64,000 nt of DNA from Orientallactaga sibirica (Eukaryota > Chordata > Mammalia > Rodentia > Dipodidae). Positions 37,701-49,195 of this stretch are shown here, in pieces. The notes beneath the pieces were generated by a model. That model searched no databases. It was not told the origin of the DNA and was given only the letters and a program-made list of their open reading frames with translations. The first letter of the stretch is position 1; each line of letters begins with the position of its first letter. A program made the position numbers and the translations under genes. The DNA lies in assembly GCA_036365145.1 (NCBI GenBank), contig JAEOAD010002856.1:248001-312000 (forward strand), written 5' to 3'.

Positions 37701-38639
37701 AACAGAACTAGCTTATTTCACACAGTACAGTGTTCGTCAATGCAGGTGTTTTGCTTTCTAAACAAACTACTTTAGACATGATGCTAATCTCTTAAATTGT
37801 ACATCTTGTTAGATTACACAAACTAGCAAAGTTTGATCTTGCTGCACTGAAGAGTCTTCGTAAGAACACAACTCATTCCAAGAACAGATCTAGCTTATTT
37901 CACAAAGTAGTATATTTGACAATGAAGGTGTTTGTTTTTAAACAAACTACTTTAGAAATGAAGCTGATCTACTAAGTGGTACACATTGTTAGATTACACA
38001 AACTAGCAAAGTTTGATCTTCCTGCACTGAAGACTCTTCGTAAGAAAGCAACTCATGCTGAGAACCGTACTAGTTTATTTCACACAGTACAGTGTTTGGC
38101 AATGAAGGTGATTCTTCTAAACAAGCTACTTAAGAAATGAGCTAAATCTATTAAGTTGTACATCTTGTTAGATTAGACAAAGTAGCAAAGTTTGATCTTG
38201 CTGCTCTGAAGACGCTTCTTAAGGGAGCAACTCATTTCGAGAACAGAACTAGCCTATTTCACACAGTAGAATATTCGGCAATGAAGGTGTTTGTTTTCTA
38301 AACAAACTACGTTAGAAATGAAGCTAAGGTGCTAAGTTGTACATCTTGTTAGATAACACAAACTAGCAAAGTTTGATCATGCTGCACTGCAAACTCTTCA
38401 TAAGAAAGCAACTCATTCAGAGAACAGAACTAGCTTATTTCACACAGTAGGATATTTGGCAATGAAGTTGTTCGTTTTCTAAACAAACTACGTTACAAAT
38501 GAAGCTAATCTACTAGGTTCTAAATCTTGTTAGAATACACAAACTAGCAAAGTTTGATCTTGCTGCACTGAAGAGTTTTCGTAAGAAAGCAACTCATTTC
38601 AAGAACAGAACAAGCTTATTTCACACAGTACAGTGTTCG

Positions 38640-41600
38640 GCAATGAAGGTGTTTGTTTTCTAAAGAAACTACTTTAGAAACTAGGCGAATCTACTAACTT
38701 GTACATATTGTTAGATTTCACAAACTGAGAAAGTTTGATATTGCTGCACTGAAGAGTCTTCTTAGAAAGTAACTCATGATGAGAACAGAACTAGCTTTTT
38801 CACACAGTAGAGTGTTCAGAAATGAAGGTATTTGTTTTCTAAACAAACTACATTAGAAATGAAGCTAATCTACCAAGTTGTACATCTTGTTAGATTACAC
38901 AAACTAGCAAAGTTTGATCTTGCGGCACTGAACATTCTTCGTTAGAAAGCAACTCATTCCGAAAACAGAACTAGCTTATTGCACACAATAGAGTGTTGGG
39001 CAATGAACGTGTTTGTTTTCTCAACAAACTATGTTACAAATGAGGCGAATCTACTAAATTGTACATCTTGTTAGATTACAGAAACTAGCAAAGTTTGATC
39101 TTGCTGCACTGAAGACTCTTCGTAAGAAAGCAACTCATTCCGAGAACAGAACTAGCTTACTTCACACAGTACAGTGTTCGGCAATGAAGGTGTTTGTTTT
39201 CTAAACAAACTACATTAGAAATGAAGGTAATCAACTAAATTGTACATCTTGTTAGATTACACAAACTAGCCAAGTTTGATCTTGCTGGGCTGAAGACTCT
39301 TCATAAGAAAGCACCTCGTGCCGAGAACAGAATCAGCTTATTTCACACAGTACAGTGTTCGGCAATTAAGGTGTTTGTTTTCTAAACAAACTAAGTTAGA
39401 AATGAAGATAATCTACTAAATCGTACATCTTGTTAGATTACACAAACTAGCAAAGTTTGATCTTGCTGCACTGAAGACTGTTCGTAAGAAAGAAACTCAT
39501 TTTGAGAACAGAACTACCTTACTTCACACAGTAGGATATTAGGCAATGAAGGTGATTGTTTTTTAAACTAACTATGTTAGAAATGAGGTGAATTTACTAT
39601 GTTTTACATATTGTTAGATAACACAAACTAGCAAAGTTTGATCTTGCTGCACTGAATATTCTTCATGAGAATGCAACTCATTCAGAGAACAGAACTAGCT
39701 TATTTCACACAGTACTATATTCAGCAATGAAGGTGTTTGTTTTCTAAACAAACTTTGTTAGAAATGAACCGCATCTACTAAGTGGTACATCTTGTCCGAT
39801 TACACAAACTAGCAAAGTTTGATCTTGCCGCACTGACGACTCCTTGTAAGAAAGCAACTCATGCCAAGAACAGAACTAGCTTATTTCACACAGTACCGTG
39901 TTCTGCAATGAAGGTGATTCTTTTCTAAACAAACTGCTTTAGAAATGAGGCAAATCTATACGTTTTATGTCTTGTTAGATGACACAAATTAGCAAAGTTT
40001 GATCTTGCTGCACTCAAGTCTGTTGTTAAGAAAGCAACTCATTCCGAGAACAGAACTAGCTTATTTCACACAGTAGTATATTCAGCAATGAAGGTGTTTG
40101 TTTTCTAAACAAACTACGTTAGAAATGAAGCTATCTACTAAGTTCTACATCTTGTTAGATTACACAAACTAGCAAAGCTTGATCTTGCTGCACTGAAGAC
40201 TCTTCGTAAGAAAGCAACTCATTCTGAGAACAGAACTAGCTTATTTCACACAGTACAGTGTTTGGCAATGAAGGTGTTTGTTTTCTAAACAAACTACGTT
40301 AGAAATGAAGCTAATCTACTAAATCGTACATCTTGTTAGATTACACAAACTAGCAAAGTTTGATCTTGCTGCACTGAAGACTCTTCGTAAGAAAGAAACT
40401 CATTTCCAGAACAGAACTACCTTACTTCACACAGTAGGATATTCGGCAATTAAGGTGATTGTTTTTTATACTAACTATGTTAGAAATCAGGTGAATTTAC
40501 TGTGTTTTACATCTTGTTAGATAACACAAACTTGCAAAGTTTGATCTTGCCGCACTGAATACTCTTCATGAGAATGCAACTCATTCAGAGAACAGAACTA
40601 GCTTATTTCACACAGTACTATATTCGGCAATGAAGGTGTTTGTTTTCTAAACCAACTTCGTTAGAAATGAACCTCATCTAATAAGTGGTACATCTTGTCA
40701 GATTACACAAACTAGCAAAGTTTGATCTTGCTGCACTGAAGACTCCTTGTAAGAAAGCAACTCATGCCAAGAACAGAACTAGCTTATTTCACACAGTACC
40801 GTGTTCTGCAATGAAGGTGATTCTTTTCTCAACAAACTGCTTTAGAAATAAGGCAAATCTATAAGTTTTATATCTTGTTAGATGACACAAATTAGCAAAG
40901 TTTGATCTTGCTGCACTCAAGACTGTTGTTAAGAAAGCAACTCATTCCGAGAACAGAACTAGCTTACTTCACACAGTACAGTGTTCGGCAATGAAGCTGT
41001 TTGTTTTCTAAACAAACTACGTTAGAAATGAAGCTAATCTTCTAAATCGTACATCTTGTTAGATTACACAAACTAGCAAAGTTTGATCTTGCTGCACTGA
41101 AGACTCTTCGTAAGAAAGAAACTCATTTCCAGAACAGAACTACCTTACTTCACACAGTAGGATATTCGGCAATTAAGGTGATTGTTTTTTATACTAACTA
41201 TGTTAGAAATCAGGTGAATTTACTGTGTTTTACATCTTGTTAGATAACACAAACTTGCAAAGTTTGATCTTGCCGCACTGAATACTCTTCGTGAGAATGC
41301 AACTCATTCAGAGAACAGAACTAGCTTATTTCACACAGTACTATATTCGGCAATGAAGGTGTTTGTTTTCTAAACCAACTTCGTTAGAAATGAACCTCAT
41401 CTACTAAGTGGTACCTCTTGTCCGATTACACAAACTAGCAAAGTTTGATCTTGCTGCACTGAAGACTCCTTGTAAGAAAGCAACTCATGCCAAGAACAGA
41501 ACTAGCTTATTTCACACAGTACCGTGTTCTGCAATGAAGGTGATTCTTTTCTAAACAAACTGCTTTAGAAATGAGGCAAATCTATACGTTTTATGTCTTG

Positions 41601-43140
41601 TTAGATGACACAAATTAGCAAAGTTTGATCTTGCTGCACTCAAGTCTGTTGTTAAGAAAGCAACTCATTCCGAGAACAGAACTAGCTTATTTCACACAAT
41701 AGTATATTCAGCAATGAAGGTGTTTGTTTTCTAAACAAACTACGTTAGAAATGAAGCTATCTACTAAGTTCTACATCTTGTTAGATTACACAAACTAGCA
41801 AAGCTTGATCTTGCTGCACTGAAGACTCTTCGTAAGAAAGCAACTCATTCTGAGAACAGAACTAGCTTATTTCACACAGTACAGTGTTGGGCAATGAAGG
41901 TGATTCTTTTCTAAACAAACTATCTTAAAAATGAGGCGAATCTATTAAGTTGTACATCTTGTTAGATTACACAAACTAGCAAAGTTTGATCTTGCTGCAC
42001 TGAAGACTCTTTGTAAGAAAGCAACTCATTCGGAGAACAGAAGTAGCTTATTTCAGACAGTCCAGTGTTTGGCAATGAAGGTGTTTGTTTTCTAAACAAA
42101 CTATGTTAGAAATGAGACGAATCTACTAAGTTGTACATCTTGTTACATTTCACAAACTAGCAAAGTTTGATCTTGCTGCACTGAAGACTCTTCATCAGAA
42201 AGCAACTCATTCCGAGAACAGAATTAGGTTACTTCAGACAGTGCAGTGTACAGCAATGAAGGCGTTTGTTTTCTCAACAAAGTACTTTAGAAACTATGCG
42301 AATCTACTAGCTTGTACATATTGTTAGATTTCACAGCCTGAGAAAGTTTGATATTGCTGCACTAAAGAGTCTTCTAAGAAAGTAACTCATGTCGAGATCA
42401 GAACTAGCTTATTTCACACAGTAGAGTTTTCAGCAATGAAGGTGTTTGTTTTCTAAACAAACTACGTTAGAAATGAATGTAATCTACTAAGTTTTACATC
42501 TTGTTAGATTACACAAACTAGCAAAGTTTGATCTTGCGGCACTGAACATTCTTCGTAAGAAAGCAACTCATTCCGAAAACAGAGCTAGCTTTTTTCGCAC
42601 AGTAGAGTGTTGGGCAATGAACGTGTTTGTTTTCTCAACAAACTATGTTACAAATGAGGTGAATCTACTAAGTTGTACATCTTGTTAGATTACAGAAACT
42701 AGCAAAGTTTGATCTTGCTGCACTGAAGACTCTTCGTAAGAAAGCAACTCCTTCCGAGAACAGAACTAGCTTACTTCACACAGTACAGTGTTCGGCCATG
42801 AATGTGTTTGTTTTCTAAACAAACTACATTAGAAATGAAGGTAATCAACTAAATTGTACATCTTGTTAGATTACACAAACTAGTCAAGTTTGATCTTGCT
42901 GCACTGAAGACTCTTCATAAGAAAGCAACTCGTGCCGAGAACAGACTAGCTTATTTCACACATTACAGTGTTCTGCAATGAAGATGTTTCTTTTGTAAAC
43001 AAACTACTTTAGAAATGAGGTGAATCTATTAAGTTGTACAACTTATTAGATTACACAAACTAGCAAAGTTTGATCTTGCTGCACTGAAGAGTCTTCGTAA
43101 GAAAGCAACTCATTCCGAGAACAGAGCTAGCTTTTTTCAC
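38640..43140. repeat. Staggered multi-monomer duplications
   Basis: Three overlapping matches were read by eye. About 40.2-40.95 kb recurs at about 40.95-41.65 kb (offset about 723 bp, four monomers; marker ATTCGGCAATTAAGGTG at 40,441 and 41,164). About 39.4-40.3 kb recurs at about 41.0-41.9 kb (offset about 1,626 bp, nine monomers; marker TTCTGCAATG at 39,901 and 41,527). About 38.64-39.48 kb recurs at about 42.25-43.1 kb (offset about 3,614 bp, twenty monomers; marker TTGGGCAATGAACGTG). The copies are close to identical, so they are younger than the surrounding monomers. Confidence 0.75.
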
Positions 43141-43208
43141 ACAAAAAATGTTTGGCAATGAAGGTGTTTGTTTTCTGAACAAACTAAGTGAGGAATGAGG
43201 CGAATCTA

Positions 43209-43223
43209 CTAAGTTGTACATCT
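43209..43223 (+). repeat. Target-site duplication at the 3' side of the LINE-1
   Basis: CTAAGTTGTACATCT, satellite sequence, lies immediately before the T-run that is the complement of the element's A-tail. It recurs at 49,484-49,498. Confidence 0.85.
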
Positions 43224-44498
43224 TTTTTTTAATAAGTATATATTTTTTATTTATATTATTCTGATTTCACATTCAAAGTATTGGTTCCATTGTCCTCCTC
43301 CCCGTCCTCCCACTTTCAAAGGGCCCCTTATCAATGGGGAATGTGGATCGTTCATTGTGAGTTTACTCATGAGTCCTGGCAGATAGGCCCCAGTCTCTGT
43401 GCATAATGCCCCAACTTGTGACTCTAAAAATCTTTCCGCCCCCTCTTCTGTGAGATTCCCTGAGCCACATTGGGGTCATTTTAGTTCTGCTTCATTGATG
43501 AGCTTTTGGGAGCCTCTGTGTCTCTTGATATCTGGCTTAGTTGGAATTGGATGTTCTCTGTGTTTATCTCCTACAGCCTTTTTCTGGTGTTGTGATCGCC
43601 TTGAACGCTGTATTCTTGCCCTTCCCCTGCGTTGTTCTATGGTTTCAGCTGGTGAGGTGTGGTTACCTGATCCTCCCTTCAGGTTCGTTGTCCACCTGAA
43701 AAAAGATAAGCAAATTCTCCAACGGAGAGAGAAGTTAGTACTAGATAGAAGGGATAACCATATATGTTTTGGAGGGAATTTTATATGCATTGGCTATCTT
43801 CTAGCCCACATTTGGTGGCAGCTAGATCTTGGAGACTGAGCTCATTTTTTGTACATAGCTTTGACTTATTTCCCAGTTCCAGCAATGAGTTCCATTCCAC
43901 TGAGTGGATTTATTAGCCAAATCAAGAGCAGTTGGTTACCCACCATGGCTGTTTGCCACTACTGCACTTGTATGAGCATTACGTCAGATTTTTTCCTGCT
44001 GGGTATCTCAGGCTGCGAGTTGTTTGGACCAATGTCAGACATTTTCCCCCAGTTGCTCGTGTAGCACCCTCTGGTACTAGACTAGCTAACTGTCTGGGGA
44101 CTGACCTTTTTCCAGATTCTGGCCAGGTCTCTCTGTGTTTGGTCTCACACACGTACGCTGTATTCAACAGTAGGATCTTACCACTAACCTTTGGTGGGTC
44201 ACCAAGTACTCTGACAGAAGTCTGTCTTTTTTGGGGAACCTTGTAGGTGTTTCAGATCAACAGCTCATTGTGGAAGTTAATCCCCTGCTGACACTGGGAG
44301 TTATAAGTCTGCACCTAGGAAGGTGAGTGAGGAAAAAGATATATAATGTAAAAGAGAAAGTGAGTATAGAGAGGAGAGGGAGAGAGAGATTGTGAGAGAG
44401 AAGAGGAAGAGAAGCAGGACAAGATTAACGTTGGCCTTCATCATGTTCTCTCCAGGTTCCTGTGGTTTGAGTATTCCCTCTGTAGGCCTGTTGAAGGA
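43224..44498 (-). other. LINE-1 3' untranslated region
   Basis: About 1.27 kb separate the last open frame of ORF2 from the A-tail. On the element strand it ends AAATAAAAAATATATACTT followed by a short A-run. It includes a CT-rich stretch (GA-rich on the + strand, about 44,330-44,420). The + strand frame at 43,399-43,839 and other frames here are chance openings without recognisable protein features. Confidence 0.75.
43246..43251 (-). promoter_or_regulatory. LINE-1 polyadenylation signal
   Basis: TTTATT on the + strand gives AATAAA on the element strand, about 20 bases before the A-tail. Confidence 0.6.
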
Positions 44499-45153
44499 TC
44501 ACTGTTTTAGCCTGTTGTTCAGAGTAAAGGGTTTTGTAATATTTTTTCCTTTTGGGTCCCAATTTTTATCCCCCCTTGTCTTCCCTCCCACCCTCTCATT
44601 CCCTCCCACCTTTACCCTCCCTCCATCCCACCCTCCTGTTTGTCTCGTCCTCAGAATGTTTATTAGGTTTGGCCGCATGTCACGTGGAATCCAGTTAGGG
44701 GCAACAGATAAATGAGACCATGCGACGATTATCTTTTTGTGCTTGGGTGAGCTCACTAAGGATGATCTGTTCCATGTTTGACAATTTTTTTCAAATTTCC
44801 TTATTTCATCTTTTCTTAATGCTACATAGAATTCCATAGTATAGATATACCATATCTTTGTTATCCATTCATCTAGTGATGGACACCTGGGTTGATTCCA
44901 GGTCTTTGCTATTATGAATTGAGCAGCTATAAACATGGTTGAGCAAATGTCTCTGATCTGAGGCTTGGGGCCTTTAGGGTAAATGCCCAATAAGGGAATA
45001 ACTGGATCCATTAGTAGGTCTATGGTCATCCTTTTCAATAGTCTCCATATAGCTGTCCATAGTGGTTGAACCATTTTACATTCCCACCAGCGGTGAAGAC
45101 TTGTTCCCATTTCTCTGCATCCTTGCCAGCATTGGTTTTCATTGTTTTTTTTT
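44499..45153 (-). pseudogene. LINE-1 ORF2 C-terminal part (third frame segment)
   Basis: A frame of 203 codons begins at 45,110 and continues the ORF2 protein past a frameshift. Its first part corresponds to the cysteine/histidine-containing carboxy region of LINE-1 ORF2p (LHRWWECK, then IPLLGIYPKG and IAKTWNQP, IYTMEFYVAL). The upstream residues needed to join it to the previous segment are present in this frame back to the T-run at 45,145-45,153. The last 60 or so residues are a glycine- and lysine-rich extension read from the G-rich tract and are probably not original protein. Confidence 0.85.
44570..44645 (-). other. G-rich polypurine tract with G-quadruplex potential
   Basis: The + strand is C-rich (many CCCTCCC, CCCACC runs). 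The element strand therefore carries repeated runs of three or more G with short A/T spacers, such as GGGTGGGATGGAGGGAGGG. Such a tract is characteristic of LINE-1 3' untranslated regions. In this copy it is read in frame by the tail of ORF2, giving a glycine-rich end, which suggests the ancestral stop codon was lost. Confidence 0.7.
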
Positions 45154-47472
45154 AATGTTAGCCATCCTTACTGGGGTAAGGTGGAATCTCATAGTTGTTT
45201 TAATTTGCATTTCCCTGATGATTAGGGATGTCGAACATTTTCTTAAATATGTGTTTGCTATTTGTATTTCTTCCTCTGAGAACTCCCTGTGCAGTTCTCT
45301 GCCCAACTTTGTGAGTGGGTTGATTGGTGGTTTATTGTTTAGGTTTTGGAGTTCCTTGTAGATTCTAGAAATTAGGCCTTTGTCAGTTGTATAGCTGGTG
45401 AAAATTATCTCCCATTTTGTGGGTATTCTGCTGGCTTTGGTTATAATATTTTTGTCAGTGAAAAAGCTTTTCAGCTTCATGAGATCCCAATGGTTGAGTG
45501 ATTGTTTAATTTCCTGAACTGCTGGGGTTTTATTCAAGAAATCTTTTCCTACTCCTATATCGTGGAAGGTTCCTCCTATTTTTTCTTCCAGTACTAGCAG
45601 AGTTTCTGGTTTTATATTAAGGTCTTTTATCCATTTGGACTTAATTTTTGTGCATGGAGAGATGTGTGGGTCGAGTTTCATTTTCCTACATGTGGTTGTC
45701 CAGTTTGTCCAGCACCATTTGTTGAAGATGCTGTCCTTTTTCCATTCTACATTGCTAGGGCCTTTGTCAAATATCAAGTAGCTGTAGTTTCTTGACCCAA
45801 AGTCTGCGTTTTCAATTCTGTTCCATTGGTCTATATTCCTGTTTTTGTGCCAGTACCAGGTTGTTTTTATTACAATGGCTTTGTAGTATAACTTTAGATC
45901 AGGTATGGTGATGCCTCCAGAGGTGTTTCTTTTGCTGAGGATGAGCTTGGATATCTGGGGCCTTCTGCCTTTCCATATGAATTTTGAGATAGTTTTTTCT
46001 ATCTCATTGAAGAAGGAAGTTGGGATTTTTATCAGTATTACATTGAATCTATAAAGTGCTTTTGGTAAAATTGCCATTTTCACAATGTTAATTCTACCAA
46101 TCCAGGATAATGGAAGGTCTTTCCATTTTTGTAGGACCGCCTCAATTTCTTTTTTGAGAATTTTTATGTTTTCATTGTATAGATCTTTCACTTCCTTAGT
46201 CAATGTTATTCCAAGGTATATTATTTTCTTTGTTGCAATTGAAAATGGGACGATGTTAGTTATTTCTTTTTCTGTCTCTTTGTCCTTTGCATACAAAAAG
46301 GCTACTGATTTCTGTGCATTGATTTTATATCCTGCTACTTTGCTGAAGGTGCTAATCACCTTTAAGAGTTTTGGGATGGAAGTTCTCGGGTCACTTTTGT
46401 ATAGAATCATGTCATCTGCGAATAGGGCTAACTTAACTTCTTCCTTTCGAATTTGTATCCCTTTGATTTCTTTCTCCTGTCTTATTGCTTGAGGTAATGC
46501 TTCTAGCACTATGTTGAAGAGCAGAGGTGAGAGTGGACACCCCTGCCTTGTTCCTGACCTCAATGGGAATTCCTTCAGTCTCTCCCCATTAAGAATTACT
46601 TGGGCTTTGGGTGCTTTATATGTAGCCTTTATTATGTTGAGATATGGGCCGTCCATACCTATTCTCTCCAATGTTTTGATCATGAAGTGATGTTGCATTT
46701 TGTCAAAGGCCTTTTCTGCATCCATCGAAATGATCATGTGGTTTTTGTGTTTCAGCTTGTTTATGTGGTGTATTACATTGACAGATTTCCGTATGTTGAA
46801 CCACCCCTGCGTTCCAGGGATGAAGCCTACTTGATCAAGGTGGATAATGCTTTTGATGTACTGTTGAATTTGGTTTGCAAGAATTTTGTTCAGGATCTTT
46901 GCTTCTATGTTCATCAGAGAAATGGACCTATAATTTTCCTTTCTTGTGGCGTCCCTGCCTGGTTTTGGAATAAGGGTGATACTAGCTTCATAAAAGGAGT
47001 TAGGGATCTCTCCCTGTTCTCCTATTGTGTGGCACAGTTTGAGAAGAATTGGTTTCAGTTCTTCCATGAAGGTTTGGTACAATTCTGCTGAGAAACCATC
47101 TCGTCCTGGACTCTTCTTTTTGGAGAGGTTTTTGATTACCTCTCCTATCTCGAAGGTTGTGATGGGTTTGTTTAGGAAATTAATCTGCTCTGGGCTTAGC
47201 TTTGGTAGGTGGTATGTGTCTAGGAATTCATCCATTTCCTCCATATTTTCCTGTTTTATGGAGCAGAGGTTTTTGAAATAAGTCCTAATAACTCTTCCTA
47301 TTTCTCTCATGTCTGTTGTGATCTCTCCCTTATCATTTCTAATTTTGTTGATTTGAAGTGTTTCTTTTTTCTGCTTGATCAAATTGGCCAGGGGTGTATC
47401 AATCTTGTTAATTTTTTCGAAGAACCAGCTCTTTGTTTCGTCAATTTTCTTAATTGTCCTCTTAGTTTCCAA
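45139..47472 (-). pseudogene. LINE-1 ORF2 reverse transcriptase segment
   Basis: A frame of 777 codons contains the reverse transcriptase core of ORF2p, which copies element RNA at the nicked target. Visible motifs (residues from the Met at 47,472): KKSPGRDGF near 119-127, [19 protein letters not shown] near 156-174, the first catalytic Asp in SMDAEKAFD (D251), [14 protein letters not shown] near 307-320, and the catalytic FADD at 351-354. A substitution gives RSISLMN where RPISLMN is usual. Near the end, [10 protein letters not shown] and HLTPVRM match the region before the carboxy cysteine domain. The frame ends just after a lysine run encoded by nine A (45,145-45,153); one extra A in that homopolymer accounts for the shift. 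Confidence 0.93.
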
Positions 47473-47494
47473 TTCATTAATTTCTGCTTTGATT

Positions 47495-48514
47495 TTAATT
47501 ATTTCTCTCCATATGGAGCTTTTTGGGTTGGCTTCTTCTATCTAGCCTTTCCAATGCCTTTAGGTGAATGGTCAGGTTATTGATTTGGGGTCTTTCTATT
47601 TTTCTTCTGATGGCATTTAGTGCTATGCTTTTTCCCCTAAGGACTGCCTTCATTGTGTCCCACAAGTTTTGGTATGATGTGTTTTCATTGTCATTGAGTT
47701 CTAGAAATTTTGCAATTTCATTCTTTATTTCATCCACAACCCATTTATTGTTTAAAAGTGTGTTGTTCAATTTCCAGGAGGTAGAGGGATTCCTGGTGTA
47801 CTTTTTGTTGTTAATTTCTAGCATTACAGCATTGTGGTCTGATATCATGCATGAAATTACATCAATTTTCTTGAAAATATGGAGGCAGGCTTTGTGTCCC
47901 AGTACATGATCTGTTTTAGAGAAGGTTCCATGTGCTGCTGAGAAGAATGTGTAATCTGTAGATTTTGGGTGGAATGTTCTGTATACGTCTGTTAGGTCTA
48001 GTTGCTCTATGGTGTTGTTGAGCTCTCTTACTTCTCTATTAATTTTCTGTTTGGATGATATATCCATTGTTGATAGCTGAGTATTGAAGTCCCCGACTAT
48101 GATGGTGTTGGTGTTTATTTCTGTTTTGTTGCCAAGTAGATTTTTCTTTATGAATTGTGGTGCACCTGTGTTTGGTGCATAAATATTGATGATTGTGATG
48201 TCCTCTTGTTGGATTGTTCCCTTGATAAGTAAGAAGTGGCCTTCTTTGTCTTTTTTGGTTAATTTTGGTTTGAAGTCTATTTTATCTGATATAAGTATAG
48301 CTACGCCTGCTTTTTTCGTATTTGTGTTTGCTTGGAATATCATTTTCCACCCTTTCACCCTAAGGAGGTGTCTGTCTTTAGTGGTTAGGTGGGTTTCTTG
48401 AAGACAGCAGATTGAGGGGTCCAGTTTTCTGATCCACCCTGTTAGCTTATGTCTTTTGATGGGTGAATTGAGGCCATTAGTGTTCAGAGATATTAGTTTG
48501 AGGTTTAATACCAA
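47495..48514 (-). pseudogene. LINE-1 ORF2 endonuclease segment
   Basis: A frame of 339 codons encodes the apurinic/apyrimidinic-type endonuclease domain that nicks target DNA. Catalytic and binding residues appear intact (numbered from 48,514): NTNGLNS (N13), QETH (E40), NIYAPN (Y112, N115), GDFN (D142, N144), TDH (D202, H203) and SDH (D226, H227). The frame opens at a TTG, and I see no in-frame ATG shortly upstream; an ATG at 48,518 is in another frame. It stops at 47,495, where the run after CATATGGAGAGA appears to have lost two bases of a GA repeat, breaking continuity with the reverse transcriptase segment. Confidence 0.92.
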
Positions 48515-48579
48515 CCATATTGTGGTGGGTTGTGGTCTTTGTGGTTTTTTTTTTGGAGGGGTAAGGGGTTAATGTGGAC
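48515..48579 (-). other. Short spacer between the tandem units and ORF2; ORF1 missing
   Basis: Only about 65 bases, including a run of A on the element strand (AAAAAAAAAACCACAAAG), separate the last tandem unit from the ORF2 frame. A normal mammalian LINE-1 would have an ORF1 of about 300-370 codons here. No frame in this stretch or upstream in the element resembles ORF1p. Confidence 0.7.
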
Positions 48580-49195
48580 TGTGGACCCAGGCACCTAACT
48601 GCATTGGCATGCCCAAGGGTTCTGGCCGGGAGCAGAAAGTGGGACGAATCTGTCTCACTGTGCCACTGTGCAGGACCACAGCCCCAGGCTCCTAAATGTA
48701 TTGCTGCGCCCAGGGGCTCTGGCTGGGGAGCAGGAAGTGGGACGAATCTGTCTCACTGTGCCACTGTGCGGGACCACAGCCCCAGGCACCTAACTGTATT
48801 GCTGCGCCCAGGGGCTCTGGCTAGGGAGCAGAAAGTGGGACGAATCCGTCTCACTGTGCGCACCCAGGCACCTAACTGTATTGGAGCGCCTAGGGGCTCT
48901 GGCCAGGAGCAGGAAGTGGGACGAATCTGTCTCACTGTGCCACTGTGTGGGACCACAGCCCCAGGCTCCTAACTGTATTGCTGCGCCCAGGGACTCTGGC
49001 TGGGGAGCAGGAAGTGGGACGAATCTGTCTAACTGTGCCACTGTGCTGGGCCACAGCCCCAGCCACCTAACTGTATTGCTGTGCCCAGGGGCTCTGGCTG
49101 GGAGCAGGAAGTGGGACGAAACTGTCTCACTCTGTGGACCCAGGCACCGAACTGTATTGGCGAACCCAGGGGCTCTGGCCGGGGAAGTGGGGAGG
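48580..49195 (-). repeat. Tandem units of about 98 bp in the LINE-1 5' region
   Basis: About seven GC-rich units. The marker GGGACGAAT (or a close form) falls at 48,641, 48,739, 48,837, 48,918, 49,016 and 49,113, giving spacings of 98, 98, 81, 98 and 97 bp. The 81-bp unit lacks the CCACTGTG...GGACCACAG part. A seventh, degenerate unit ends near 49,190. Tandem monomers in the 5' untranslated region act as promoters in mouse LINE-1; a similar role is inferred here. Apparent frames across the units on both strands are by-products of the repeat. Confidence 0.85.

Larger units (their letters stand above)
30913..43223. repeat. 181-bp satellite, central diverged subfamily (part 2)
   Basis: This continues the AACTAGCAAAGTTT subfamily. 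Monomer spacing is mostly 180-182 bp with occasional truncated units, for example about 105 bases missing at 34,740 and about 10 bases near 37,247. A short island near 35,130-35,450 reverts to left-block features. Staggered multi-monomer duplications occupy 38.6-43.1 kb. No gene or RNA is seen. Confidence 0.93.

Noticed and set aside
43399..44246. Plus-strand frames of 71-146 residues over the LINE-1 3' region
   Set aside because: They lie antisense to the element's untranslated region and show no recognisable domain.
46085..48401. Plus-strand hydrophobic frames (for example 135 and 163 residues)
   Set aside because: Shadows of ORF2 on the opposite strand; hydrophobicity comes from the complement of lysine- and asparagine-rich codons.
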